Positions 27,953 through 36,645 of a DNA stretch of 62,281 nt are shown here, one piece after another; positions within the stretch are counted from its first letter, which is position 1; every line of letters begins with the position of its first letter. The stretch lies in contig JAAYHC010000068.1 of the NCBI GenBank assembly GCA_012735535.1, positions 1 to 62,281 on the forward strand, in the 5' to 3' direction. A program made the translations under genes and the position numbers. The stretch is from Bacillota bacterium (GTDB lineage: Bacteria; Bacillota; UBA5301). The notes beneath the pieces were generated by a model. The model was not told the DNA's origin. It saw only the letters and a program-made list of their open reading frames with translations, and did no database searches.

Positions 27953-28720
27953 TTATCCCTCTGATACAAGTTCGATAGTTGAGGTTTCGCTTCTGACGAG
28001 GCTGACAAAGCCTAGTTTAATCAGTTCCAAACAGGCCAAAAAGGTTGCGATTAATTCGGCCCGGCTGCGCGCCTCCAGCAGCAAGTCACGAAAACCACAG
28101 CGATAACCACCTTGAAAACGTTGTTGCAAGCGAAAGATTGTCTCCGGTAGTGAGACGAATTCGCGAGGAATTTGGGGTTCCGGTTTGGCCTCAGGTTCGG
28201 GGCGGTATGTCGCTAATAGTTTTTGGACGATTTCGAGCAACTCCCAGATGCTGACATTGATTTCCCCAGTTGTTGCCGGTTGATCCTCCTGTGCCAGCAG
28301 GTTAACGTCTAAGTATACTTTGGTAAAGACCTCATTCTCTTGTTCGGCTCGCCGGGCAAATTGTTCAGCCGCCGTTTTGAATTTCTTATATTCCACCAGC
28401 CGCAGAAGTAGACTTTCTTCGGTTTCATCCTCTGTTTCATCCGCAACGGCCGGCGGTTTCGGCAGTAAAGAGCGGGCTTTGATTTGCACCAAGGTGGCGG
28501 CTAAAACCAGAAATTCACAGGTCACTTCGAGGTTAAGCTCCTGCATGGTATCGAGGAAACGTAGGTACTCCTCGGTTACTTTGGCTAAGGAAACATCCCA
28601 GATGCTGACCTGTTCTTTTTGAACCAGATGTAAAAGCAGATCTAGCGGTCCGGAAAAGACCGGCAATTCAATTGTAAACCGGTTTTGATCATCATCCACT
28701 TGTAGGATACCAGACTGCAT
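27953..28720 (-). CDS. scpA: Segregation and condensation protein A
   Basis: The kleisin subunit bridging SMC heads. The N-terminal motif FSGPLDLLLHLVQKEQVSIW and LEFLVLAATLVQIKARSLLP-like block are seen. The start is ATG 28718-28720 with GGGAG seven bases upstream; an in-frame start eight codons earlier lacks an SD. A C-terminal winged helix ends the protein (LELIKLGFVSL). Confidence 0.95.
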   Translation of the reverse strand: MQSGILQVDDDQNRFTIELPVFSGPLDLLLHLVQKEQVSIWDVSLAKVTEEYLRFLDTMQELNLEVTCEFLVLAATLVQIKARSLLPKPPAVADETEDETEESLLLRLVEYKKFKTAAEQFARRAEQENEVFTKVYLDVNLLAQEDQPATTGEINVSIWELLEIVQKLLATYRPEPEAKPEPQIPREFVSLPETIFRLQQRFQGGYRCGFRDLLLEARSRAELIATFLACLELIKLGFVSLVRSETSTIELVSEG

Positions 28721-28753
28721 AATCGCTCCCGTCTTACACGGCATAACCGGGTA

Positions 28754-29248
28754 TTAAAACATACTATCGGCCTCATGTAGTAGTGCGGCTAGTTTACTCG
28801 TTGGCTGTTTATGGTGGTCTCTAATCAACTCGACGATTTCCGGGTCGATCCCAAAAGTCTCCGCCATATGGGCTCCCCGTTCAGCATGGCCTGATAAAAT
28901 CCGGGTTTTCGCACCGGATCGCCGCTCGATCGACCGACGGCGTAAAACATAAGCAACTCTGGTCAGCAAGGTTGTTTCTCCCCTGATCTTACCGATGTCA
29001 TGCAACAGCGCTGCCTTTACCAGTGTGGCTCGTTTTGGTCCTAACCCGCGGGCAGTCGCTATTCGATAAGCATGTTGGGCCACGTCGAGGCAGTGACGCT
29101 GGTCGATGGGATCCATCTGGTAAAAAAGGGCTCTTTCCTGCTCACCCAGGTACTTTTGGAGAAAATCTCGATCAGCCGGTTCAATTTTGGCTGTGAGTGC
29201 CCGGTAAAACTGTTTGACCCTGACCATAGCTTGTCCCCACAATCCCAT
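28754..29248 (-). CDS. HD-domain hydrolase
   Basis: About 164 residues. The metal-binding HD motif is LLHDIGK, with upstream RHCLDVAQHA and downstream RDHHKQP providing further His ligands. Similar genes are found beside lysA and scpA in Clostridia; the substrate is unknown. Start ATG 29246-29248 is preceded by GAGGTGAGGTG. Confidence 0.8.
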   Translation of the reverse strand: MGLWGQAMVRVKQFYRALTAKIEPADRDFLQKYLGEQERALFYQMDPIDQRHCLDVAQHAYRIATARGLGPKRATLVKAALLHDIGKIRGETTLLTRVAYVLRRRSIERRSGAKTRILSGHAERGAHMAETFGIDPEIVELIRDHHKQPTSKLAALLHEADSMF

Positions 29249-29278
29249 CGCCAAAGACACCTCACCTCATCTGGCCGA

Positions 29279-29878
29279 CTACAGCAAGAACAAACGTTGT
29301 AAAAGCACGATCATCGGTCTGACAATCTGTCCGATTACGCCGCTAAAGACCAGCAACAAAAGGATCAGCGGTCCATACTGTTCGAACTTATACCAGCGAT
29401 AAGTATAACGATATGGCAACAATCCGTAGAGCACCTTTGAACCGTCCAAAGGCGGAATCGGTACCAGGTTAAAGACGCCCAGACTGATGTTGACCAGAAT
29501 GTTAATCAGGAGAAACTGAACCCAGAACGGGTTATTAATCAGCACTTTTAACAGTAGTGAAAAGACAAAGGCCAGCGTGAAGTTTGCTAACGGGCCGGCC
29601 AAGCCGACCAGAACCAGCCCTTTTTTATAATTTCTGTAGTAGCGCGGGTCAACCGGCACCGGTTTGGCCCAGCCGAAACCGAGGCCTGCTTGAATAGAAA
29701 TCAGGAAGGCCAACGAGCCCATCAAGTCTAAGTGTGCCAGTGGATTCAGCGTTAACCGACCGGCATACGCCGGAGTCGGGTCCCCTAGCCGGTATGAGAC
29801 CGCACCATGGGCAAACTCATGCATTGATAAGGCTAGCAAAAAGGCGAACACATATGTAAACAACCCAAATAGTGACAT
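29279..29878 (-). CDS. Site-2 protease family membrane metalloprotease
   Basis: A 199-residue M50-family intramembrane protease. The zinc motif HEFAH sits at 20-24 inside the first membrane segment, and the third ligand motif is PIPPLDGSKVLYG near 143. It is the short form without PDZ domain (YwhC type). The substrate is unknown. Its ATG lies directly after the lysA stop with SD GAGGGG. Confidence 0.9.
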   Translation of the reverse strand: MSLFGLFTYVFAFLLALSMHEFAHGAVSYRLGDPTPAYAGRLTLNPLAHLDLMGSLAFLISIQAGLGFGWAKPVPVDPRYYRNYKKGLVLVGLAGPLANFTLAFVFSLLLKVLINNPFWVQFLLINILVNISLGVFNLVPIPPLDGSKVLYGLLPYRYTYRWYKFEQYGPLILLLLVFSGVIGQIVRPMIVLLQRLFLL

Positions 29879-29879
29879 T

Positions 29880-31211
29880 TTACCCCTCGTTCAGCGAAAA
29901 CTCGCAGTTTAATAGATCTTCATAAGACTGCCGGCGGACAACAAGCTTACTCCGACCGTCGCGGCAGAAAACTACGGCCGGACGAAGCAAGCGATTATAA
30001 TTGGAGGCCATAGAATAAGTATAAGCTCCGGTTGAGAAGACTGCAAGCACATCGTCCGGTTGCGGATCTGCTAAGGCAATATCCCAAATCAGCATATCTC
30101 CGGATTCACAGCATTTCCCGGCCACCGAGACCACCTGATCAGGTACAGAATTGGCCTTCGAAGCATTGACCGCACTATATTTCGCTTGGTACAAGGCCAC
30201 ACGCGGATTATCCGTCATGCCGCCATCAACCGCGACATAGGTACGAATGCCGGGAATGGTCTTACAAGCCCCAATCGTATATAAAGTCAAGCCGGCTTCA
30301 CCGACTATCGAACGACCCGGTTCCAACAATAAGCGGGGTTTAGGCAACGAGTACTTTTGACAACCGGTGGAGACCGTTGCTATGATCTGCGCGGCTAACG
30401 ATTCTATCGGTTGTGGATCGTCTGACTCTACATACCTGACGCCGAGCCCTCCGCCCAAATTAAGTTCTTTCCAGACAAAGCCCGTCTGTGATCTCACCTC
30501 GGCAGCGAACTGCAACATTACGTCAATAGCGGCTCGGTAAGAGTCCAAACTAAAGATCTGGGAACCAATGTGGCAATGAAAGCCCAACAATTTAAGGTTC
30601 TGATCGATAAGGACTCGGCGCACGGCCTCGATAGTTGAATTGTCGAGCAGCGAAAAACCAAACTTGCTGTCAAGCTTGGCCGTCTTAATGTATTCGTGAG
30701 TATGCGCCTCTACACCAGGATTGATGCGCAGAAGCACGGTCTGAACAACTTGTTTGGCCTTGGCGATGGCGGAAACCCGCTCCAACTCGAGTAGATTATC
30801 GACGATAATGCCGCGGATGCCTGCATCAATGGCCTCTGCTAACTCCACCGGGCTTTTGTTATTGCCGTTAAAGTAAATCTTGTCCGGAGACACCCCGGCT
30901 TTAAGAGCGGTATAGAGCTCTCCCCCGCTCATCACATCCAGGCCTAGCCCTTCTTGCTCGATCAACTCGGCCATGGCCAGCGGCAGAAAAGCTTTGGAGG
31001 CATATAAAATCTCGTAACCGGGTTCGTAGGAGGTAAAAGCTTGTCTATACCGCTGGCAACGTCGACGCAGAGCCGCCTCATCATAGACATATAGCGGAGT
31101 TCCAAACTCCTTAGCCAACGCCACCAGGTTGCATCCGGCCAGCTCCAGTTGGCCACTTGCCGATACACTGAGGTCAAGATCAAATTCTGGAATCCACTTT
31201 GGCCGACTCAT
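29880..31211 (-). CDS. lysA: Diaminopimelate decarboxylase
   Basis: A fold-type III PLP enzyme making lysine from meso-diaminopimelate. The PLP lysine is in YASKAF; HCHIGSQ, the glycine-rich LNLGGGLGVRY, LLEPGRSIVGEAG and the second-subunit cysteine motif KCCESGDML are all present. At 443 residues it is a normal length. It leads the operon lysA-M50-HD-scpA-scpB-DUF2953-ytfJ and has its own promoter. Confidence 0.96.
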   Translation of the reverse strand: MSRPKWIPEFDLDLSVSASGQLELAGCNLVALAKEFGTPLYVYDEAALRRRCQRYRQAFTSYEPGYEILYASKAFLPLAMAELIEQEGLGLDVMSGGELYTALKAGVSPDKIYFNGNNKSPVELAEAIDAGIRGIIVDNLLELERVSAIAKAKQVVQTVLLRINPGVEAHTHEYIKTAKLDSKFGFSLLDNSTIEAVRRVLIDQNLKLLGFHCHIGSQIFSLDSYRAAIDVMLQFAAEVRSQTGFVWKELNLGGGLGVRYVESDDPQPIESLAAQIIATVSTGCQKYSLPKPRLLLEPGRSIVGEAGLTLYTIGACKTIPGIRTYVAVDGGMTDNPRVALYQAKYSAVNASKANSVPDQVVSVAGKCCESGDMLIWDIALADPQPDDVLAVFSTGAYTYSMASNYNRLLRPAVVFCRDGRSKLVVRRQSYEDLLNCEFSLNEG

Positions 31212-31245
31212 AAAGTACCTACCCTCTGTCTATCATAATTAAGTA

Positions 31246-31275
31246 ATTTTAACATAGCTGGTTCTTCAGCGTCAA
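31246..31275 (-). promoter_or_regulatory. Sigma-A promoter of lysA operon
   Basis: TTGACG (31270-31275), an 18-bp spacer and TAAAAT (31246-31251) on the minus strand, 35 bases before the lysA ATG. Confidence 0.65.
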
Positions 31276-31298
31276 ACGCAGGATGAGGAGGCATTTAC

Positions 31299-31493
31299 AT
31301 GAAGGGCAAGCGCCGTTTATTTACTAACAAAGGCAGACTGGGTGACCGTCGGCATCTGGCTCAGGTACAAAGCCCGGATGACTTGGAGATCGGCGTAATG
31401 CTTAAGCCGCAAACTCAAGGTAACCGCAACCAATTAATTAATGAAGAAAGCCCGGATGATTTGGAGATCAACAATGAGCAAGAACGAAATTAA
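31299..31493 (+). CDS. Small unknown ORF upstream of MFS gene
   Basis: A 64-residue, charged, non-membrane protein. GAGGAGG lies seven bases upstream of its ATG, which argues that it is translated. The heptad SPDDLEI occurs twice (about residues 25-31 and 51-57), encoded by a 23-base repeat. Its last 20 bases overlap the start of the MFS gene in another frame, so it could be a leader whose translation controls the transporter. I do not recognise the family. Confidence 0.5.
   Translation: MKGKRRLFTNKGRLGDRRHLAQVQSPDDLEIGVMLKPQTQGNRNQLINEESPDDLEINNEQERN
31369..31469 (+). repeat. Duplicated 23-base RBS-containing segment
   Basis: 31369-31391 and 31447-31469 match at 22 of 23 bases and are 78 bases (26 codons) apart. 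Both copies contain TTGGAGATC and are followed within 4-6 bases by an ATG (31398 and 31474); the second is the MFS start. Confidence 0.85.
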
Positions 31494-32709
31494 GCAAGGG
31501 GCTACGAAAAATCACTATACTTTTCCTGTTATCACCGTTATTTGCGCCGTACCCTTTCTCATGGTCTTGGGCAACTCGATGCTGATCCCGGTCTTACCGA
31601 AAATGAAGAGCGTGATGGGTCTCAGCCAGTTTTGTTGTGGGTTGGTCATCACCGCATTCTCCATTCCGGCCGGTCTGGCCTTCATCATCGCCGGTCCGCT
31701 CTCCGACCGTTTTGGGCGGAAAACGATCATCGCCCCAAGCCTCTTGCTTTATGGAGTTGGCGGTTTACTGGCCGGCATCAGTGCTTTGCTATTTAAGAAC
31801 CCCTATTATCCGATTTTGGGCAGTCGGTTTATCCAAGGTGCAGCAGCCGCCGGAACATACCCGATTGCCATGGCCTTGATTGGAGACGTGTACCAGGGCG
31901 AGGAACGCAGTAAGGTCCTCGGCCTCGCCGAAGCAGCCAATGGGTTGGGTAAAGTGGTGAGTCCGATTCTGGGCTCGGCGGCCGCCTTAATCAGTTGGTA
32001 TTTCCCTTTCTTCGTTTATGGCGTTTTGGCGTTGCCCACAGCCATCGCCCTCTGGTTCTTAATTGCGGATCCCGGAAAGACCAGTAAAGATACGAGCATT
32101 CGCAAATACTTCACAGAGGTAAAAGATATCCTCGTGGAAAAAGGCAAGGAATTGCTAATCGTCTTTCTCTCCGGAGCAATTATCCTCTTTTTACTGTTCG
32201 GCTTACTTTTTTATTACTCCGACACCCTTGAAGCGGTGTACAAAATAGTCGGGTTCAAGAAAGGTCTGGTCTTGGCCATTCCGGTGCTGGTTATGTCCAT
32301 CACCAATTACATCACCGGCCGGTTGGTGAAAGAAAAGCTCAATCTCATGAAAACTCTGACTTGGGTCGGCTTGACCATTTCGGGACTCGGGCTGCTGTCG
32401 ATGGGTTTGATCAAAGCACACTGGTACCTCTTTTTGGCCGTCTCGATCGTGGGCTTAGGTAACGGATTGGCCTTGCCGTCAATCAATTATCTGGTCACCA
32501 GTAGTACTACCGATAGGAAAAGAGGCATCATTACCTCTGTCTATGGCTCGGTGCGTTTCTTTGGCGTTGCGCTCGGTCCGCCTTTATTTGGGTTGGGCTT
32601 GGATTGGTCAAAGGCCGGCTTATTCATCGTTGCCGGAATCATCGGCTTGTTGACCGCGGTTTTGGCCTTTATCTTTGTCCAGCCTGAACAATTGGTAGCT
32701 AACGAGTAG
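31474..32709 (+). CDS. MFS exporter
   Basis: A 411-residue major facilitator with 12 predicted membrane segments. The loop 2-3 signature is GPLSDRFGRKT, and motif C-like GSRFIQGAAAAGTYPIAMALIGDVY is present in helices 4-5, typical of drug:H+ antiporters. The start ATG has GGAG eight bases upstream, supplied by the repeat unit. It ends 11 bases inside the convergent YqhV gene. Substrate unknown. It stands alone on the plus strand among minus-strand genes and may have been inserted there. Confidence 0.88.
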   Translation: MSKNEIKQGATKNHYTFPVITVICAVPFLMVLGNSMLIPVLPKMKSVMGLSQFCCGLVITAFSIPAGLAFIIAGPLSDRFGRKTIIAPSLLLYGVGGLLAGISALLFKNPYYPILGSRFIQGAAAAGTYPIAMALIGDVYQGEERSKVLGLAEAANGLGKVVSPILGSAAALISWYFPFFVYGVLALPTAIALWFLIADPGKTSKDTSIRKYFTEVKDILVEKGKELLIVFLSGAIILFLLFGLLFYYSDTLEAVYKIVGFKKGLVLAIPVLVMSITNYITGRLVKEKLNLMKTLTWVGLTISGLGLLSMGLIKAHWYLFLAVSIVGLGNGLALPSINYLVTSSTTDRKRGIITSVYGSVRFFGVALGPPLFGLGLDWSKAGLFIVAGIIGLLTAVLAFIFVQPEQLVANE

Positions 32710-32965
32710 CCAGAAGGATTAAGAGAACACCCAGAATGATGTAGACGGTCTTAAAAGGATTAATGCGGCCGACTAAGCCGATGATCCCCAAAGAAGCCAC
32801 GGTTAACATCATAACCGGTCCGACCAAACCGAGAAGGGCGTTGATTTGCAGTGCTCTGTTGATTTTGCCGAAACGTAACATCAACAAAGCCGCACAGATC
32901 TCAAGGCTACCAGCGAGAAAACGTATTGCGGCCATTCCGCGGACCGTTGCGGTTTCTTCAAGCAT
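32699..32965 (-). CDS. YqhV-like DUF2619 membrane protein
   Basis: About 88 residues with three hydrophobic segments. The string RFLAGSLEICAALLMLRFG followed by INALLGLVGP fits Bacillus YqhV (DUF2619), often near sporulation loci. The ATG at 32963-32965 is used with AGGTGG upstream; an in-frame GTG overlaps the SD. Last gene of the SpoVAE-N-like operon. Confidence 0.8.
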   Translation of the reverse strand: MLEETATVRGMAAIRFLAGSLEICAALLMLRFGKINRALQINALLGLVGPVMMLTVASLGIIGLVGRINPFKTVYIILGVLLILLATR

Positions 32966-32980
32966 TGAACAAATCACCAC

Positions 32981-33436
32981 CTAGAAAAAGCTATTGACTA
33001 GGTATAACAACACCGCGGTTATGCCTGCCGCCGCCAGCGGACCAACGGGGATCCCCTGGAAGAGAGTTACGCCGAGGATTGTACCGACAAGAATCCCCAC
33101 TATTATTTGTGGCGAATCTTGCAGCAGACACACTCCTCGTTGATTCATGAACGAGGCCACCACCCCGCCGGCCACCGCGATCATTCCCTGCACCGACCAC
33201 AATGACGCCCAAATCTCGCGCAACCGAATTTCGCCGGTACTAAACGGCAAGAGGACCGCAATAACCAGTAGGATTAGGCCGCACTCGAGTGAGCGCCGCT
33301 CTAATATTGCCAACGCGAGATCAAGTCGGAGCACCTTGAAAATCAACAGCAGGGCGGCTCCGGCTGAAATCAGTTTATTGTTGGAGAGAATCCCTAGAGC
33401 GGTCAGGAAGAGAAGAACAATGCTGTGTTCATCCAT
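32981..33436 (-). CDS. DUF441 membrane protein
   Basis: A 151-residue protein with four or five hydrophobic helices and the motifs GILSNNKLISAGAALLL, LLPFSTGEI and GVTLFQGIPVGPLAAAGI, typical of DUF441 (YtwI-like). No function is known. ATG 33434-33436 has GGAGG eight bases upstream. The gene lies 24 bases after the activase-like pair. Confidence 0.85.
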   Translation of the reverse strand: MDEHSIVLLFLTALGILSNNKLISAGAALLLIFKVLRLDLALAILERRSLECGLILLVIAVLLPFSTGEIRLREIWASLWSVQGMIAVAGGVVASFMNQRGVCLLQDSPQIIVGILVGTILGVTLFQGIPVGPLAAAGITAVLLYLVNSFF

Positions 33437-33460
33437 CGCGGATACCTCCACAGCATCTTA

Positions 33461-34558
33461 TTAGCTGCCGGCCAGAGATATGTCGACCGGAGGCAATAAA
33501 TCCACAAAAGCTTCCAGACGAGTTTGCAGACCGGCTTCCGCTGTCTGTTCATCAACGTAAATTGTGAGGATTGGTTTGCCGAAATCACGACTAACATTTG
33601 GTAGTACGCTATGTGCAACAATCTCCGGCATACAAGTTAAGGGAGCGATCTGGATCACCCCGGAAACTAATCCGCTCTGACAGTACCGGAGTGCATGGGC
33701 GACACTCTCCAAACCATGGCCCCCGACGAAGTATTGCAAATATGGCTTGGCCCACCGTTCCAATTCGCTGCGGAGAGCGGCTTTTTTCTTGGCGTTCAAA
33801 GTTAAATGTTCAGCAATCCAATGACTGAGCCGTAAATCTCTAATGACTTCAACACCCAAATTCCCCAGTTTCTTTAGTAGATCAAGGTTTGCACTTGGTT
33901 CGAGCACAGTATAGATTTCTCCGACCACCCCGATCCGCAAAGGCGAACGGCGACCTTGCCGCAGCTCACGTAGGTGGCGACTATACTCTGAGGCCAAAGT
34001 CTCGACCTCTGCGAGCAAATCGATAGCTGCCAACTGAGTGAGAAAAGCTTGATAGATCTGATCTACGATGGTTGGGTTGGCGATTGGCCTGGTCTTCTCC
34101 ATCTCCATTTCGACTAGATCAATAGCCTTAGCTTTGGCCAGACCCAACAACCAACCGCGGCGAAACCGACGAACTGGAAAACTCCCCAGGAGCTCGCGAA
34201 TCCGGTGTAAAAATTGCAACCAACCATTTTGTGGTGCTTCCAGGACGAGCATCTGGAAGTTGCACCCTAAATCAGTCAGGATTTCACGTTGAACTTGGGC
34301 GTAGTAACCAAATCTGCACGGACCGCATCCACCGGCCATAATGATCGTTTCGGCTCCGAGTTCCAGAGCTTCGAGAAAATTGCCTAAGGTGATTTTAAAG
34401 GGCAAACAGGCAAATTCTGGCGAGTTGGCTGCTCCAAGCGCTAACGTCCGCTTACTGGTGGGGGGTGGTTCGATCACCTCCAAACCCAGTTCATGCAAAA
34501 CAGAATTGAGCACGATATTTAAGGTTCCCATATGCGGATAGGTAACCTTTTGGGACAT
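33461..34558 (-). CDS. Acyl-CoA dehydratase activase-related protein (DUF2229)
   Basis: A 365-residue protein related to the 2-hydroxyacyl-CoA dehydratase / benzoyl-CoA reductase superfamily, usually labelled 'CoA protein activase'. Conserved cysteines are in EFACLPFK, GGCGPCRFGYYAQ, CQSGL and PLTCMPEIV, likely Fe-S ligands. No ASKHA ATPase domain is present. It forms a pair with the next gene upstream, to which it is related. Reaction unknown. Confidence 0.75.
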   Translation of the reverse strand: MSQKVTYPHMGTLNIVLNSVLHELGLEVIEPPPTSKRTLALGAANSPEFACLPFKITLGNFLEALELGAETIIMAGGCGPCRFGYYAQVQREILTDLGCNFQMLVLEAPQNGWLQFLHRIRELLGSFPVRRFRRGWLLGLAKAKAIDLVEMEMEKTRPIANPTIVDQIYQAFLTQLAAIDLLAEVETLASEYSRHLRELRQGRRSPLRIGVVGEIYTVLEPSANLDLLKKLGNLGVEVIRDLRLSHWIAEHLTLNAKKKAALRSELERWAKPYLQYFVGGHGLESVAHALRYCQSGLVSGVIQIAPLTCMPEIVAHSVLPNVSRDFGKPILTIYVDEQTAEAGLQTRLEAFVDLLPPVDISLAGS

Positions 34559-34560
34559 TT

Positions 34561-35556
34561 TTAGCCCTCCACAGCTCCCTTGATAGCATTAAATTCAATC
34601 ATGTCACAAAAAGCTTCCAGTCTTGTCCGAATTCCGGCTTCTCCGGAATGCTCGTCGATGGTTACCAGGAGATACGGTAGTTGACCGGATCGACGGATTA
34701 ACCGTTCGATCAGTTCGCCGGTAATCGAATCTGTACCACAGCCAAAAGTCTCCAGATGGATAATCCCGTCGACCAGATGGTATTTTGACCACAGTAAAGC
34801 CGCACCAACCATGCGCCGTCCGTACGACCAAAATAATTCTTTGGGTAAAGATCGCGCGTATTGGGTCAACAGTTGCACCCGATAATGGACGGGAGTTAAA
34901 ATCCTGTAGCCGTGGGCGCGCAGAAAAGTCAGCAGATTTAGATTGATCACCTCATCAAAGAGCGTGTATGGATGGCCGATGAGACCGATGGTTCGTGCCC
35001 CGTCGGCCTTAGCTGGTGCTACCTTCGGCTTAGATAGAAGTTCCGACGGCATTAAGCCCTGGCATAGTTGGGATCGGTAGGTCCGTTGCGCCTTGATTCC
35101 CGCCCATAATGCGCGTCCGACCTGCACCGCTGATCCTACCCCCACGGACTGGGCGGTGGTCATAGCTGCAGCCCAGAGATTGTGCAGGTAGCGCCGGGGA
35201 TCACGTAGATCTATTACCGGATCCAGCAGATTCCGGTACCCAAGAGAACGCAGCAAATCCGGTAAGCCCATAAACTTCGGACAAATGTAAGTCCGTGGCT
35301 CTACACTGACGAGGCGTGGCAGAAAGATTAGGTCGCAGGTATCAACCAATTCCAGAAAATGACCGTAGAAAACCTTTACCGGTAGGCAGGTTTCATCAAC
35401 TGCTGCCAGCACGCCGGAATCTAGTGTGGCCTTGGTTGTTGGGGAGGAAACGACCGTCTTAACGCCTAAATGGGTGAAAAATGCATGCCATAAAGGGAAG
35501 TAATCGTAATACAAAAGGGCGCGGGGTACCCCAACCGTAAGCATATTCTCCTTCAT
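34561..35556 (-). CDS. Acyl-CoA dehydratase activase-related protein (DUF2229)
   Basis: A 331-residue homologue of the following gene, with GVPRALLYYDYFPLW at the N-terminus and cysteines in DETCLPVK, YICPKFMG and ETFGCGTDS. The ATG overlaps the SpoVAE-N-like stop (ATGA), so both are coupled. Pairs of this kind are found in anaerobic Firmicutes, but their substrate is not known. The location in a sporulation operon is notable. Confidence 0.75.
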   Translation of the reverse strand: MKENMLTVGVPRALLYYDYFPLWHAFFTHLGVKTVVSSPTTKATLDSGVLAAVDETCLPVKVFYGHFLELVDTCDLIFLPRLVSVEPRTYICPKFMGLPDLLRSLGYRNLLDPVIDLRDPRRYLHNLWAAAMTTAQSVGVGSAVQVGRALWAGIKAQRTYRSQLCQGLMPSELLSKPKVAPAKADGARTIGLIGHPYTLFDEVINLNLLTFLRAHGYRILTPVHYRVQLLTQYARSLPKELFWSYGRRMVGAALLWSKYHLVDGIIHLETFGCGTDSITGELIERLIRRSGQLPYLLVTIDEHSGEAGIRTRLEAFCDMIEFNAIKGAVEG

Positions 35557-36131
35557 CCTCGTTTGTCAGTGTGGTTTAGAATAAACTGAACCGCCTTGGT
35601 GGTAATTGGAGCACCTCTGGCATAATCATCGTGATGATCCATTTTGCCAATATCGCCAATCCCAACGATCAGTGGAATCTTTGCCGTGTTTAAAGTATCT
35701 ACCGTATCCCCGTAAATGATCGGCTCTTGGTCGGGCTTTTCATGGCCGCTCTTGTCGACAGCTGCCCGAACTATCTTGCCATCCCGGGTAACCGAATAAT
35801 CGACCGTAATACCGTCAACCCCATCGGTTGCCGAGGCTACGGCTAAGGCCCCAATGATGTCCAACTCCGGGCTTTGCAACAGCTGCGCCAGGACGCGCTC
35901 GCCCCGTCCTTGCTGCTGATCGCCGTCATCATCGACCATCACCAAGACGGGATCATACGGAGTTTGCTTGACCAACTCGACTATTTCGTCGGCTGTAAGA
36001 AGTGTTGGATTTCCCGAACTGGCGGAAATGCAACGGCCGCCGACATTCTTAGCGGCTACTTCTACCGCTTTTTTCGCTTGACAATCACCATCGGTGACGA
36101 TAATCACGCGCTTTCGTTTTTGTGACAGCAA
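35553..36131 (-). CDS. spoVAEA: SpoVAE N-terminal-type protein (SpoVAEA)
   Basis: A 192-residue soluble protein. RVIIVTDGDCQAKKAVEVAA and SGNPT, followed by VLVMVDDDGD and VGIGDIGKMDHHDD, match the SpoVAEA family (Toprim-like fold). In Bacillus it belongs to the spoVA operon for dipicolinic acid movement, but it is not essential there. Start TTG with GGAG eight bases upstream. It is separated from spoVAC-D-E here by a plus-strand gene, and heads its own operon. Confidence 0.88.
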   Translation of the reverse strand: MLSQKRKRVIIVTDGDCQAKKAVEVAAKNVGGRCISASSGNPTLLTADEIVELVKQTPYDPVLVMVDDDGDQQQGRGERVLAQLLQSPELDIIGALAVASATDGVDGITVDYSVTRDGKIVRAAVDKSGHEKPDQEPIIYGDTVDTLNTAKIPLIVGIGDIGKMDHHDDYARGAPITTKAVQFILNHTDKRG

Positions 36132-36163
36132 ACCATGGGCTCCTCTCGCTACAGCTACCTGCC

Positions 36164-36194
36164 TAGTATGAGCAAAATAACTTGCAGCTATGTA
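36164..36194 (-). promoter_or_regulatory. Sigma-G/F-like forespore promoter
   Basis: CATACTA (36164-36170) is an exact match to the -10 CATNNTA of sigma-G/F; 18 bases upstream TACATA (36189-36194) differs by one base from the -35 TGHATR. It sits 33 bases before the spoVAEA start. Confidence 0.6.
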
Positions 36195-36258
36195 ACCGTA
36201 TGAAACGTGTCAGAAGAGAGAAACTATCTTTAAACTACATAACTAGGAGGTGAACCTA

Positions 36259-36591
36259 ATGGAATGGTTAGGTCATATACTGCGCTTCATCGCTTCAGCA
36301 ATTGTGCTCATGTTTCTGGGGTTTTTGCTGCCAGGTTTTAGCGCGTTAACCTTCGGACAGGCTTTGCTTGCTGCTGCGGTGATCACTGCCCTCGGATACC
36401 TGATCCAGGCGATGCTAGGTAAAAATGTCTCACCGTATGGTCGTGGTATTGTGGGTTTTCTCGTTTCCGCTGTTGTTATCTACGCAGCTCAGTTCCTTGT
36501 GCCGGGTCTGCGGGTAACAATTCTCGGAGCACTGCTAGCGGCGTTTGTCGTCGGGATCGTCGATCTGTTTGTACCCACGACTGTTAGGTAG
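36259..36591 (+). CDS. Phage-holin-family-type membrane protein
   Basis: A 110-residue protein with four hydrophobic helices (about 6-26, 30-50, 60-80 and 84-104). It fits the widespread 'phage holin family' (superfamily IV) of chromosomal membrane proteins; no phage genes are nearby. The ATG 36259-36261 has AGGAGGTG eight bases upstream; an in-frame GTG nine bases earlier overlaps the SD. It sits between the two spoVA parts on the opposite strand. Confidence 0.8.
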   Translation: MEWLGHILRFIASAIVLMFLGFLLPGFSALTFGQALLAAAVITALGYLIQAMLGKNVSPYGRGIVGFLVSAVVIYAAQFLVPGLRVTILGALLAAFVVGIVDLFVPTTVR

Positions 36592-36604
36592 TTTGAGATA
36601 AGAT

Positions 36605-36640
36605 GGCCGGCATCACGTAAAGTCATGCCGGCCTTGCTGT
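36605..36640 (+). terminator. Terminator after holin-like gene
   Basis: GGCCGGCAT and ATGCCGGCC form a perfect 9-bp stem with an 11-base loop, followed by a weak T-rich tail (TTGCTGTTCT). Confidence 0.65.
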
Positions 36641-36645
36641 TCTAA

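Noticed and set aside
31369-31469. CRISPR-like repeat
   Set aside because: Only two copies, in frame inside a coding region.
36259-36591. Prophage remnant because of the holin-like gene
   Set aside because: This family is common in chromosomes and no other phage gene lies near.
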